Shown piece by piece: positions 33,461 through 44,221 of a stretch of DNA of 64,000 nucleotides. The position numbers were made by a program, and so were the translations under genes. Each line of letters opens with the position of its first letter. Positions within the stretch are counted from its first letter, which is position 1. The notes under the pieces are model-generated. The model searched no databases. It worked only from the letters and a program-made list of their open reading frames with translations, and had not been told where the DNA came from. The stretch covers positions 62,001 to 126,000 of the forward strand of contig MBPM02000076.1 in assembly GCA_001695595.3 (NCBI GenBank). The letters run 5' to 3'. Source of the stretch: Plasmopara viticola. Taxonomy: Eukaryota; Oomycota; Peronosporomycetes; Peronosporales; Peronosporaceae.

Positions 33461-34771
33461 TCACACGATTCGCTCGAGACAGCGCAAGCGAGCACTGCGC
33501 GAGCGGGAGTTGAGTGCAATCTCATGGTCGCTTGCCTTTGTAGCTTTTCGACGTACTAGACGGAACCGCTTGTACCTCAATGGATCCATTTCCTCGACAA
33601 TCTCTTCCCTTTCATTGTCGCTGTCTTGACCTTCCCATTCTTCATCATCGTCCTCGTCGATGCGACTTTTCTTGTCCTTTCAAGCACAATCCAACACACA
33701 AGTCAGTCAGAAACCACGTCAAACGCTTGAGCTTTCAATACCTACCAAGTCGCGGAAAAATCTCTTGATTGGTCGATCCTCTAGCGAATGGAACGCAATC
33801 GTTACTTTACATTCCACAAGATATTAGTTTTCTACCCTTATAAGAGACCAATTGACCATGATCCCAAACCTACCAAGTCGTCCGTTGGGTTTTAAGTGCT
33901 TCACCAGTTGCTTGACACCAATGTGCACATGATTAAGCTCATCATTCACGTAGATCCGTAACGCTTGAAAGCAGCGCGTAGCTGGGTGAGTGTTCTTCTT
34001 CTTGCTTTTGTGTTGGCTGTTCCTTTTTCCATGATATTTTGATTTCCACATGTTCGCGATCCGTTCAATGCACTCGCGCAATTCTCGCGTTGTTCTAAAC
34101 ACTTTGTCTTTCTCCTCCCGTTCCCTCACAATGGCTTTGGCATATTCTTTAGCCAATCTCTCTTCTCCAAAGTCTCTGAATATTCGTGTCAGCTGCACTT
34201 CTGACAAAGTATTCACAGCCTCTGCGGCCGTCAAAAGTGACGAATCGCGCTGATTATACCTCATGTCCAAAGGTCCGTCATGAAGCACGCTAAACCCCCG
34301 TTTTGCAGCATCGAAATGAAAGCTATTGGCGCCTAGATCCACAAGAATGCCGTCGACTTCATCTCGAAATGCAGCCGTCTTTAAGTGCTTGTCCAAGTCA
34401 GCGTAAGAGCCGATTTGAAAGCTCACGCGGTCACGATAGGCGGCTAATTTTGATTGAGCAATGCTCAAGACCTCTGGATCGCGGTCTATACAGAGTAACT
34501 TGGCGCTTGGAAAGTGCTGCAAAAGAGCTTTTGCATGGCCGCCAAACCCTGCAGTGCCGTCCACAAAGTAACGAGGTGATAAAGTGTCTCTATCGTGTCG
34601 AGAGAAGGCAGCAACAGTCTCTTGCAGCAAGACAGGGACGTGTATCGGGACTTGCGAGTCATCATCAGTACTTGGAATAATTCTGGAGGGTGTTAAAGAG
34701 CCAATTGATGATACACAGCGTGGTAGCGAACGATAAAGAGCGCGAGGGACGTGCCTATGGAGGAGCAGCAT
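33461..34771 (-). CDS. METTL15: RsmH/METTL15-type rRNA (cytosine-N4) methyltransferase
   Basis: Three exons (34771-33874, 33804-33746, 33676-33461) with two 69-nt introns give 390 residues. The protein opens with a mitochondrial-type leader (Arg, Leu and Ser rich, no acidic residues for about 35 positions). The RsmH blocks follow: HVPVLLQETV, then FVDGTAGFGGHAKALL (the SAM-binding loop), LLCIDRDPEVL, GILVDLGANSFHFD, GPLDMRYN and FQALRIYVNDEL. The 59-nt middle exon supplies the signature VTIAFHSLEDR..KRFFRD. The last exon gives an acidic insert and the standard ending ALNSRSRSARLR. Bacterial RsmH makes m4Cm in 16S rRNA, and METTL15 makes m4C in mitochondrial 12S rRNA. The acidic insert just before the C-terminus is longer than in bacteria. 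The mitochondrial site is inferred from the leader. Confidence 0.93.
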
Positions 34772-34927
34772 GATGGTAGCCTTTCGTTTGTCATGCTGTT
34801 ATCATATTAGCAGGGGGTTACCATGAATATGTGGTCCACGTACATTTATGTGTACACATAAGTCATGGTTTCCGAATTCTGTATTAAACACTAATTTAGG
34901 ATAAAGGATCCACTTCGCATAGATACT

Positions 34928-37402
34928 TTAAGTGCTGCCGTCACCTTCCATCAATGCCTCCACTTCTTTACGCGTCAAATTACACGACAATTCGTCTTGA
35001 CGCCATAGAGACACGTGTGGTTTTCGACGTCCATTTACCTCACGAGTGAGCTTGTCTAGAGCTTTCACGTCCAAGTTTAGTTTAAGGACACGTGTTGTGC
35101 CGTCTTGTGCCTGCTTCGAACGCACGACATTGCTCTCTAGGTAATAATCTAATGTCTGTTTGATACTTTCACTGCATAAAGCTTCGTCGTGGAAAAGCTG
35201 CTGACGTACAAGCAATTCCTTGGCTACAAGTTGTACCCGTCGTACAATTTCATGCTCCGTGCGTTCAATTTCGTTACTACTGCAAAAAAGACTCCAAAGG
35301 CCTTGCGTCGTGAGCCACCACGAGTCCATAAAAGACCAGTTTAGAGAGAGCACAAAGCTCACCAGCTTCTCCTTCTTCCACTTGCTCACATCCACGACCA
35401 CAGTGTCCGATCCTTTGTCCACATAGCACTCGAAACTTTCAGCTAGAAACTCGTCGACACGAGCGTCAATGTCAATACTTGCATGACGGCAAATGTGCCG
35501 CAAAAATCGCCAAATCTGTTGTGCTTCTTGTTTAACTGCCACAATGTTGATACTTCGCTGCGTTCCATGACTTTTGTCACAGTTTGAGCATTGATGAAGG
35601 ACCGTGGCGAAAGCTCCATGTACCGCCATTTCAGGTAGAAAAACATGGAGCAAATGGTTCCGGTAGAAGCCAAACTCGAGCGCGCGCACGGGATCCTGCA
35701 GCTGAGACGTGATGACACCATTCTCCTCGGTCTTGACATTCAATATTGACAATGCGTGTGCAGTAATGTCATTGATTTCCACGTGCGCTACAGTCGCCTT
35801 GCGCTTTTTCAACTCGTTGACAAGCCACAATGTACGACTCTCGAGCATTGTTTCAGTCATGTACGCCCGTTTCCACATCAATAACGCTGACACCATCGCA
35901 GTGGACGTGATCGTGCCCGACGTTTGCATTCGTTCGGCTACAAGGTCGGCGGTGTTCTCAAGCAAGGATGTGTCTGTCAGAGAAACAGGCTCGCCAAAGC
36001 GTACGTACGAGTGACCAAGACGTAGAAAAAAGAGATCCCACACCGAACGGCACAATCCTCCAATACTTTCCTTTTCTTTGACTTTACCCAGCAACTGATC
36101 GGCATACCCATTGACCTCGTACACTTTGTCGTAATCAAGTGAAATTGGGACAATCAATACTGTTTTCTTTACCCTTTCGTCACTGCGTCCACTTTGAGAC
36201 ACGTACTTGCGCAACATGGACAAGAAGCCCAAACGAGGTTTGCCCACTCGGCCATGCCGTGATCGACCCCCTTCCACAAACACTTCAATTGGATTCCCAT
36301 CGTCCAATAATTCATAAACGTATTGTTCCAAAACTTCTTTATACAGACGATCCGTTCGAAAGGATCTTCGAATGAAAAAACTGCCATTTGCCCGTAAAAA
36401 AGGCCCCACAAGTGGTAAATCCAAATTGTCGCCCGCTGCAATGCGAGGCAATGGAATGCCGTACGCAAAACACACGTAACTGATGATTAAATAGTCCAAA
36501 TGACTCTTGTGGGTGGGTGCAAACACGACACTCACGTCTCCTTCCGACGCTTCGAGTACACGACGCACTTGATGCAGCGACTCTACGTCCACGTGGAGAC
36601 CCTCAAAGAGAAGACGCCACGTCTTTGTCAACAACCACCCAAGACACCGAACCGCGGGCAGGACCATGTCCGACTGTAAGCGCTTAAAGATGTGCGTCAC
36701 TTGCTCACGTTCTGTTGCGCTCGTCGTGTTCATTCTTGCAAGGAGATGGCGAAAGTGGCTCTTCACAGACGATGGACGTCTTCCTCGTAGATTCACGTTC
36801 GTACCAGCACGAAAGATAAAGAGCAAGTCCAATACTGCGAGCCTCAAGTCGGTCAATTGTCGTAGGAGACTTGGCTGCCATCGATGTGTCGTCAACGACC
36901 GCGCTGTCGTAGCACAACGTTGCTCAATGGATGACAACAACCACGATGGCTCCATCACATTCACAAAGCCATGTTGACGCACCGATAACCCATCGCTCTC
37001 GACTTCACTGTCCGACACGAATGGTCGCGAGTCGTGCTGAAGCCTTGTCCAGTCCAGAGTCAGCGTCCATTTCTCCATCCACTCGGACTTCGGATGCACT
37101 GCCGCGTATTTAGTTGAATCGGGAATAGTGTCTTTGTTCTGCAGAGCGATTGCGAGTGCTATACTGGAGGTGGCCACGACGCGGCTGGAAGCTTTGGCTG
37201 TGAGCTCCTGCTGTTGACTCGCGTCCGTTTTCTTGAGTAATGTACGCACTTTGTCCTGGTATTTTTGGTAGCGAAGCTGCAGTCTCAATGCGGCTCCATC
37301 AGGCACAAGCAGTGGACGTAGATGCGCTGGTAGCTTCGCCGCGTTTGGCAGGTAGGATGGCGCGCCGCACCACTCGTGCTTTTTCCCCATCGGTTTCAGC
37401 AT
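34928..37402 (-). CDS. PlsB-family glycerol-3-phosphate/DHAP acyltransferase
   Basis: A single exon of 824 residues. The acyltransferase core is clear: block I THKSHLDYL (His298-x4-Asp303), block II at GSFFIRR (residues 341-346) with the two Arg that bind phosphate, block III FVEGGRSR (375-382) and block IV VPISLDYDKVYE. The enzyme puts the first acyl chain on glycerol-3-phosphate or dihydroxyacetone phosphate at the start of membrane and storage lipid synthesis. Its length is close to mitochondrial GPAT1 (828). The closest animal relative could also be peroxisomal GNPAT, but the C-terminus (GDGST) is not a peroxisome signal. No obvious transit peptide or strong membrane segment is visible. 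It is divergent from the NIPA-family gene, 334 bp apart, so they may share regulation. Confidence 0.9.
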   Translation of the reverse strand: MLKPMGKKHEWCGAPSYLPNAAKLPAHLRPLLVPDGAALRLQLRYQKYQDKVRTLLKKTDASQQQELTAKASSRVVATSSIALAIALQNKDTIPDSTKYAAVHPKSEWMEKWTLTLDWTRLQHDSRPFVSDSEVESDGLSVRQHGFVNVMEPSWLLSSIEQRCATTARSLTTHRWQPSLLRQLTDLRLAVLDLLFIFRAGTNVNLRGRRPSSVKSHFRHLLARMNTTSATEREQVTHIFKRLQSDMVLPAVRCLGWLLTKTWRLLFEGLHVDVESLHQVRRVLEASEGDVSVVFAPTHKSHLDYLIISYVCFAYGIPLPRIAAGDNLDLPLVGPFLRANGSFFIRRSFRTDRLYKEVLEQYVYELLDDGNPIEVFVEGGRSRHGRVGKPRLGFLSMLRKYVSQSGRSDERVKKTVLIVPISLDYDKVYEVNGYADQLLGKVKEKESIGGLCRSVWDLFFLRLGHSYVRFGEPVSLTDTSLLENTADLVAERMQTSGTITSTAMVSALLMWKRAYMTETMLESRTLWLVNELKKRKATVAHVEINDITAHALSILNVKTEENGVITSQLQDPVRALEFGFYRNHLLHVFLPEMAVHGAFATVLHQCSNCDKSHGTQRSINIVAVKQEAQQIWRFLRHICRHASIDIDARVDEFLAESFECYVDKGSDTVVVDVSKWKKEKLVSFVLSLNWSFMDSWWLTTQGLWSLFCSSNEIERTEHEIVRRVQLVAKELLVRQQLFHDEALCSESIKQTLDYYLESNVVRSKQAQDGTTRVLKLNLDVKALDKLTREVNGRRKPHVSLWRQDELSCNLTRKEVEALMEGDGST

Positions 37403-37736
37403 TATAAGTGAGCTAAGTTTGAGAGCGGATTAAAGTATTATATGCAAGAAGAATACTATTAAGTTTGCATGGTTATCTAAAAAGGATTTGGCTAATCGTA
37501 CCAATTTTGCATTTACGCTACTACCAATACCTCACATAGTAGTACTACATCTCCCAATAGTATCAGCTGAAGAGCTTCAGTAGTAGTTTTTGTAGCTCTA
37601 TTTGATACAGTCTACCCAAATAATTAAACAATTGAAAGACATTTCTAAGCCCGTTTTCTACCCTATTCGGTCATGAACCCAAATAGACTTCGCCGTTTCC
37701 AGCGCCAATTTTGGCTGCGACGCCGCTGGGTGAATA
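37403..37736. promoter_or_regulatory. Divergent promoter region of acyltransferase and NIPA-family genes
   Basis: 334 bp between two ATGs that point away from each other. It is AT-rich, with an imperfect duplication of short ctactac/agtagtag words around 37515-37590 that can pair with each other. No initiator or TATA box could be assigned. Confidence 0.35.
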
Positions 37737-39920
37737 ATGTCACTTCCCCGCTACCGGCTGCCAACACTGAGCAGCACCATGTTGCGATTACCATGGTATC
37801 TTGCGTTTTTGGTCTTCTCAATGCCACTTGCTTCCGCCTGCTCGGTTTGTGACGTGCCTCCATCTTCCACGATGCGCTTTTGCTCGCCTTTCGTCACGTA
37901 TTCGGCTTGTCGATCTGGAAGCACTTGGCAAGACATGGTGAGTCTAAACATTACCTTAGTGGTATTACTTGCACTAATATTCTACTCTATGGAATTATTG
38001 ATAATACTTATTAGGATATTATCGCCGCAGAGCAATACAATAAGCTGGTGAATACTACACGCGTAAGTAGCGATTGTGACACTACATTGAAGCGAATTGA
38101 GTGCATGGCAGTTTTTAGCGTATGCGAGATGGGAAGTCCAGAGACTCTATGTCGGGATAGCTGCCTTGAGGCTATGGAATCGGACTGTACCTCAGACATG
38201 CCTTCAGTCATGTCTAATGTTTGTGGAAACGAAAGCAACCCCATCAAGGGTATTAGTGATGAAGAAAAGTGCTTTAGCACAACATATGATGGACCTGAAA
38301 AAGCCGTGTGGGTGATTGGGTTTTCGATTGCAGTAATATTTTCGTTTTTGGCCAGTATTGGTATAAATTTGCAAAAGAAAGCGCTGAAGCAGAATGAACT
38401 TGTACCTGAACCGCTTCCAGCTTATCGCTTACCATTATGGATGCTAGGCTTCATTCTCTGTGCAGTGGGTTCAGTCCTGGATTTTGTAGCCTTTGGACTA
38501 GCGCCACAAACCTTGTTGGCCCCATTGGCGGCTCTTACTCTTGTGTGGAACATGTTGCTCGCACCGTGTTTTAACAAGGAGAAACTGAGCAAAAAGGATA
38601 TTGTTTCGACATTGATTATCTTTATGGGGGCGACAATTGCCGTAGTCTTTGCGTCACACTCGTCACCTTCGTACAATTTGAATATGCTGATGCAATTGTA
38701 CAGAGATCCACTCACTATCGTGTATTTTTGTGTCGTGTTTCTAACGACAATGGCTCACTATGCTGCGGTCAAGATTGTTCATGACTTTTGCTTAACAAGC
38801 AAACGACATCGAATGATCCAAGTGGGTACACCAGCCATGTGGTCAACGCTATGTCTTGTGGGTTATGCTGGACTTGCGGGTACATTAGGTGGTCAGTCGG
38901 TTCTGTTTGCAAAGTCATCGGCTGAGCTAATGAAAGGAGTATTCAACGGAGATGCCAGCTGTTTTGTGCATTATCAAACGTACCTGATTGCATTAGCACT
39001 GGCGGTCTGTCTGGGTCTTCAGGTCAAGTATCTTAATGGAGGACTTGTGCACTACGACGCTCTTTCAATGGTACCGGTCTACCAAGCGTATTGGGTCATT
39101 AGTGGTGTGTTGGGAGGGGTCATTTACTTTCAAGAAATTCGCTCTTTCTCGGTCTTGCAAGCGGTCATGTTTGGGCTTGGAATCAGTGTTAGCATCTTTG
39201 GCGTGGTTCTCCTTTCCCGTCGTAAACACGCACCGTCGACAATCCCGTCTAAGAGCAAGTTCGAGCGAGGCTTTAGCTTTACAGCAACGGAAGTGAAGCT
39301 TGATTCGTTAAAAACTTCGGATACGCGCATAGCACGCGTTCCCGAAAGTGTCTCTAGCGACAGTGTTAGTCTGGATGAGGTAGAAACTAGAACTGAGACG
39401 AGCACTAGCCGAGATTTGCTCTCGTCAATTCTCGAGGCTTTCAATGAAGAAAGCACGACCGAAGAATCAGACGATGACGATGGCCATCGCGACCGATGGA
39501 GTGAAAGCGAAACATCGGAGCATCCGAATCGCCAGGCGATTGATAATTATCTTGACATGTCTACTACGGTGGGTTTGTCGGAAATTTTAGGCGGTCTCGG
39601 GTTCTCTCGCTCGGAAGAAACTAGTCTCTTGGGTCGGCGTATCTCGACTCGGTGAGTGTTTGTTTGGTTGATGTAATGTGTCATGAATGGTGTTTGCTCA
39701 CTCTATGGTTGTGATGTTCTCTAGGCCTACGCGACGACGTCCGCGACGCAGTGTGGACGATATTAAAGTAGGTTTGCCGGCTGCTACGCGCGAAGTGAAT
39801 TTACGTGGGTTGTTACTCAAGCGACGTTCGATCACATTCTCGAATCACAGGTCGACGACATCAATGAAGGACGAGACGGATCACGACAAACAGAAAGATG
39901 AGGGCAAGAGTCTTGTTTAA
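37737..39920 (+). CDS. NIPA-family Mg2+ transporter with Frizzled-like Cys-rich ectodomain
   Basis: Three exons (37737-37937, 38015-39651, 39725-39920) with introns of 77 and 73 nt give 677 residues. A signal peptide (LPWYLAFLVFSMPLASA) precedes about 110 residues with twelve Cys. Their spacing and wording (FCSPFVTYSAC, then LKRIECMAVFSVC and LCRDSCLEAM) recall the Frizzled cysteine-rich domain (F-C-x-x-F-x-x-Y-x-x-C, L-x-x-x-x-C-x-x-x-F-x-x-C, P-C-R-x-x-C). From about residue 150 comes the nine-helix NIPA core (DUF803): IGINLQKKAL, APLAALTLVWN, and the glycine-rich VSGVLGG-like helix. NIPA proteins carry Mg2+ across endosomal and plasma membranes. The cytosolic tail is acidic and Ser-rich, then basic in the last exon. 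The second intron was recognised because it joins ISTR to PTRRRPRRS. The transporter call is strong, and the ectodomain resemblance is an inference from pattern only. Confidence 0.85.
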
Positions 39921-40081
39921 TGTTTTGCTCGCTAAGCTTAGTATACTATTTTATTCAAATAGTCCAATGTGTATGACATTGCGCCTGGACGTTAAAATAA
40001 ACATTTCAGGAAAAAGTTAAGGATATATCCGCAAAAGCGCGTGACTTTTGTCAAAAATAGTGATTATTCTAGGCATTTACG

Positions 40082-41513
40082 TCAATCTGCGGGAGACAAA
40101 AATGACGCAAGGGTGCCGAAAACCATTAACACGATGGCAAGTGCGGCCAGTCCGATGTTCAGTACGATCTCTATTCTCGCCATACAGTGAGAAAACAGCT
40201 TGAGATAACAAATACACGGTAGAAACACCGAGACGAGCATGGCAAAGAATGCACCGAGAAACGATGTGACACGGGCAAAGTGGGGCACGAACAAGGCACA
40301 GCACAAAGCCCCTACTCCAAGCATCGTGCGAATGAAAGCACGATAACAGATCAACTTCTTGCTTGATTCGTTGCGTGCAGCAGTGCGCTTTTGGCTCGGT
40401 GAGAGCAAGAACTCTTCAAATGCCAAAGCAACAGGATGCAGCGTAATAGCAATCTTGCTCATTGGATTGAGCGCAATCGTCCAGACGACCATTTGGGTTA
40501 ATACACCTGGATACGATGCAATCAAATTTAGCGTGATTTCTTTCTGGGTAGCAACTCCAAACATGAGATAGCCCGCCACTTCAATTGCGCCATACACAAG
40601 TCCCACAATCAAGTACGAGAGGTCAAGTACTCTAGGATATTCGTCCTTGTTTGCCAACGAGCTGCAAATCGATGGAAAGACCGAATGCCCTCCAAATGCC
40701 ACCATAGTAAGGCCAATTGTCAGCGGAATGCGGTCTAAGTCGCCAATTGTCTGTAAAGATTGTGGGTGGAGTAAACTTCCTTCCGTGTAATCCGGTGCAT
40801 CCGTATCGATTGCAAATCCCACGTAAAAGATCGCATAAAGGCAGAAAAACGACGATAAAATGCCCAAGACACTAAAATACGACAACATGGACATATGTGT
40901 AGTCCACATGGACGGCATGATGAGTAAAAATGCCATAATAGTCAGATGTGTCTCCGTAAACGACGGAATTAACGCCGCCAGTGTATCCCCAACTGTTACA
41001 AAAAAAGCAAAAATCTCGTTTGTCCCCGAAAAAGTTACTATTTCGACGGATTTGGAACTTACTTAAGACGTAAAACATAGCACAGGCTGTAAAGAGTTCC
41101 GCGAAGAAAGTGACACCAATAATTACCCTTCCTCGCGTCCCAAAAGCTGCCTCTCCAATATCTGGGTACGACGTCATACCTTCCTGGTAGCTAAGACATT
41201 GCCCCAATAATTTGGCTGTGTGGTTTGTCACCAACGTGAAGAATAGAAAGAGCAGTCCACCAATAAGCCAGCCACTAGAGCGCATTGAAAAGGGACTGGA
41301 GAGTACGCCGACACCTAATAAGACGTTAACAGCGTTGAATACTGCTTGTTTAAAACTGCTGGTGCCCTGACACGTGACAGCGCTGGCATTGCTGACTGGA
41401 GACCAGACTACCTCTTTTTGCTCTTGTAAAAGTCTCTGCTGCTCAGTATATGGGCTAGTGGTGAAGGAAGTGGATTGGTGAGGTGCCAAGGACATTGCAA
41501 CGGGGGATGCCAT
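40082..41513 (-). CDS. Amino-acid/auxin permease family (AAAP, AVT-type) transporter
   Basis: Two exons (41513-41063 and 40992-40082) with a 70-nt intron give 453 residues. The splice joins AMFYVL to IGDTLAALIP. About 60 polar N-terminal residues come first, then the AAAP hallmark AVFNAVNVLLGVGVLSSPF in the first helix, GWLIGGLLFLFF, SYPDIGEAAFG and ten or eleven membrane helices. The wording is closest to the vacuolar AVT1/VGAT-like branch (SLC32/36/38), which moves neutral amino acids with protons. The start codon is the last of several in-frame ATGs that are separated by stops, so short upstream ORFs lie just before it. Substrate and membrane are not determined by the sequence. Confidence 0.9.
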
Positions 41514-41515
41514 CC

Positions 41516-41696
41516 TTCATTTCATGGTTTAGTCCTGAAATTCAACTAAAAAGAGCAACTTCGAGGCGTACCGAGCGTCGAGACCTTGTTCGAACGTCGC
41601 GGGCCATGCTGGCGCTACTTCATGGCCAGCGCGAGATACGGACGGTGAGTACGAAGGCAGCAGCGACTGGTGTTCTCCAGTACCGGCGGATCCCAT
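41516..41696 (-). promoter_or_regulatory. Upstream ORFs before the AAAP transporter
   Basis: On the minus strand an ATG at 41696 opens 55 codons (opening MGSAGTGEHQSLLP) and stops at TAA 41531-41529. One codon later a second mini-ORF reads ATG-AAA-TGA. The transporter ATG (41513) follows after a single further codon. All three are in the same frame. This layout would force reinitiation or leaky scanning. An alternative is an unrecognised intron that turns the 55-codon ORF into a different first exon. Confidence 0.4.
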
Positions 41697-42174
41697 GGTG
41701 GATAAAAAGTATGATCGAGAGTGACGGGACCTGGTTACAGCAACGCTGTGAATGGAGACCTGTGATTGGGTAGCCAAGAGTTGTGAGGAATATTAATTGG
41801 TTGAGATTTAAACGCCAGAAACTTCTATACGACTGTTTTGTTGCGTGCTCGTCTCCCGTCGGACCGATGTCTAAGAGCTCGCATACGCTATGCCCATGTG
41901 CTGCAGTCGTTTCATTTTAGTTACGATTGTTGATTTAAAGCTTAAGACAAATTCTGTCGTCTATTTGATCCGCCAAGAGTAGAGTAGTAATAAGATCTGG
42001 AGCATTACGCCGTCAGTTTTTTAAATTTCATTACTTTCGATAGTCGAGAAAAGGTTGAGCCCTTTCTTATTAAATATATACAGACACTGTTTCAATAGTC
42101 TCAGGATCATCAAACCCGTATAAAAATAAAGGCTAGCCTTTGCTTCTACTTATAAAAGACCAAACATTTTTTCC
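41697..42174. other. Intergenic, no gene seen
   Basis: About 0.5 kb, AT-rich and without open frames of note. It lies upstream of the AAAP gene. Confidence 0.5.
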
Positions 42175-42540
42175 TTACCGTAATTTATCACCAAAGCGTT
42201 CATATAATTTGAGAATAAACTTCGGTCGATTTGCCAGTACACTAAGTGACTGCCAGTATAAGATAGTGATCGACTGTGCGTCTTCCATATGCAATAGCTT
42301 TCGTTTTTCTGGGGTTTCAGCGCTCATTACAATCTTAGCCCGGATTCGATGCCAAAAAATTCCGGAAGAAAATATATATCTTACAACAAAATCTATAATC
42401 CATATGTTGCCATTATAAGTCGCACCTTGAACAACGCACCCTCCAGCCACGACACTCTTGCCATGGAGCACGTGCTTCTGATTTCTGACAAACTCAGCAA
42501 TTGTTAAAAAGAGGAGAGCTTTCGAAGCAGATGACATCAT
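42175..42540 (-). CDS. Unrecognised 121-codon ORF, possibly a relic
   Basis: An ATG-started frame between the divergent AAAP and AK6 genes. Residues 18-40 (VRNQKHVLHGKSVVAGGCVVQG) read like one rung pair of a left-handed beta-helix, and faintly recall dynactin p25 (DCTN5). The rest does not continue the helix: it is a mix of Ile, Phe and Arg without pattern. A GT donor-like site directly follows the matching part. It is either a decayed gene fragment or chance. Confidence 0.2.
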   Translation of the reverse strand: MMSSASKALLFLTIAEFVRNQKHVLHGKSVVAGGCVVQGATYNGNIWIIDFVVRYIFSSGIFWHRIRAKIVMSAETPEKRKLLHMEDAQSITILYWQSLSVLANRPKFILKLYERFGDKLR

Positions 42541-42784
42541 TAATTACGTAAGATGTCAAGCTTTTCCAGGGGATTGAAGAGTCCAGGAAGACTTTTATAT
42601 CGTTTGATCGCTTGTTAGCAAGGCGTTTACCAATCGCGACAATCATACGCCATAAAGTCTCAAACTATGTTCGCAAGCACCTTGCCTTGTGTGTCGAACC
42701 GATCTACTATTTTACCTACTGTACACCTTCTGTTGAGTGTTGAAATCATTTCGCAGCCAATCATTTTACATTTTATCCTTTAAG

Positions 42785-43469
42785 ATGACCCGTGGCCCGA
42801 ACATCCTTGTGACTGGCACGCCCGGCACGGGCAAAACAACTATGTGCCAGCAACTTGCGGTGCGCTTCCCCTAAATTTGAATAATAGTGTCCTACGGTTG
42901 GCGTGTTTATTGACACCCGTACCCATTGCATGCATTCTTACGAATCGCATCAGGAACGCTCGCAACTCCTCACTCACGTGAATGTCGGCGATTTGGTGCG
43001 TTTTAAGAAACAACTAACTGAATGCTAGCTTTACCTTATCAATTGGAATTTGGCGTCAATTAAGGTCAAGGAGCGGGAGCTTCACGATGGTCGCGACGAG
43101 AATTTCGATTGTTTTGTGCTGAGCGAGGATAAGATCTGCGATGAGATGGAGGACATGATGACTGCTGGTGGCAAAGTGGTGGACTTTCACACATGCGACT
43201 TTTTCCCTGAGCGCTGGTTCGACTTGGTTGTGGTATTGCGCGTTGACAACACGACGCTCTATGATCGGCTTCAGAAACGCGGGTACTCTGAGAAAAAGGT
43301 GACTGAAAACGTTGAGTGCGAGATCATGGAGGTAGTGCTACAGGATGCACGCGAAAGCTACGCGCCCGAAATTGTGCAGGTGTTACCGAGTTGCACTGTC
43401 GAGGACATGGAAAGCAACATAGAGCGTGTACTGATGTGGGTGCAGCACTGGATGAGTCAGCATACTTAA
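42785..43469 (+). CDS. AK6: Adenylate kinase isoenzyme 6 (Fap7/hCINAP)
   Basis: Three exons (42785-42859, 42954-42995, 43065-43469) with introns of 94 and 69 nt, all in phase 0, give 173 residues against 172 in human. The first exon ends just after the Walker A loop (TGTPGTGKTT, residues 10-19). The 14-codon second exon supplies NVGDL, and the third opens with VKERELHDG. VDFHTCDFFPERW and VVVLRVDNTTLYDRL are word-for-word family blocks, as is the KRGYSEKK lid. AK6/Fap7 is a nuclear ATPase with adenylate kinase activity that works with Rps14 in late 40S ribosome maturation. All key residues are present. Confidence 0.96.
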
Positions 43470-44221
43470 TTGCTGCATTGTGGTCAAGTGAAGAGGGCGG
43501 GAGAAGATAGTCGTAGACTTTGTGTACTTATAAAGAGCGTTTGGAAGAATTCTTGGAGCTAATGTATAGTAGCTACTAAAACGATCGAGTACTTTTCAAA
43601 ATGGCGTAAGCTTCGTTTTTCTGGAGCGATAGAATCAGCTTTGCTTTTTTTACAGTACCCTGCATATTACAGACGTGCGAATTCGGCTGTAGTAAGCGCC
43701 ATTAACGATGACAGTGTCGATTTGTGATAAGCTAATCAAGTCTCGTGTTCGTTTTAAGCAACGGGTCAACATTGATCAAACGTATTTATTCTTGTTCAAC
43801 ATTGATCAAACGTATTCATTCTTGTTCGTGCACACATGAAGCCTAAGTAGCAATTGTGTTGCTGTATCTATGCGTTAACTCTTTTGCACGGCGTATCACC
43901 CACATCGAAATACAGGTCCGTACTTGAGCTTGAAAAAACTACCACCAAGACAACTTCCAGCCAACTGACATCCAGCATATCCTCAGCCGTGAGATATTAT
44001 ATCAGATCAGGCAGTGCGTAGATCTTGATTCACATCACTATCTCGATTGATAAGTGTTTCAGTATCATAACATGCTATTTTTTATGCACCCTATATCGCC
44101 AAAGCAACGTTTTCGTGACATAATTATTCGACTAGCTATTATTTAATCATGGAGTAGAGAAATATAGTAGATTGTACTGCAGTTATTACATCATGCTATA
44201 CTGAAAATAGAGCAAGCAATT
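43470..44221. other. Intergenic with a 30-bp tandem repeat
   Basis: About 0.75 kb downstream of AK6. Apart from the tandem repeat at 43767-43826 it shows only short AT-rich frames. Confidence 0.5.
43767..43826 (+). repeat. 30-bp tandem duplication
   Basis: Two adjacent copies (43767-43796 and 43797-43826) of a 30-bp unit starting caacattgatcaaacgtatt differ at a single position. This is a recent local duplication in non-coding DNA. Confidence 0.9.
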
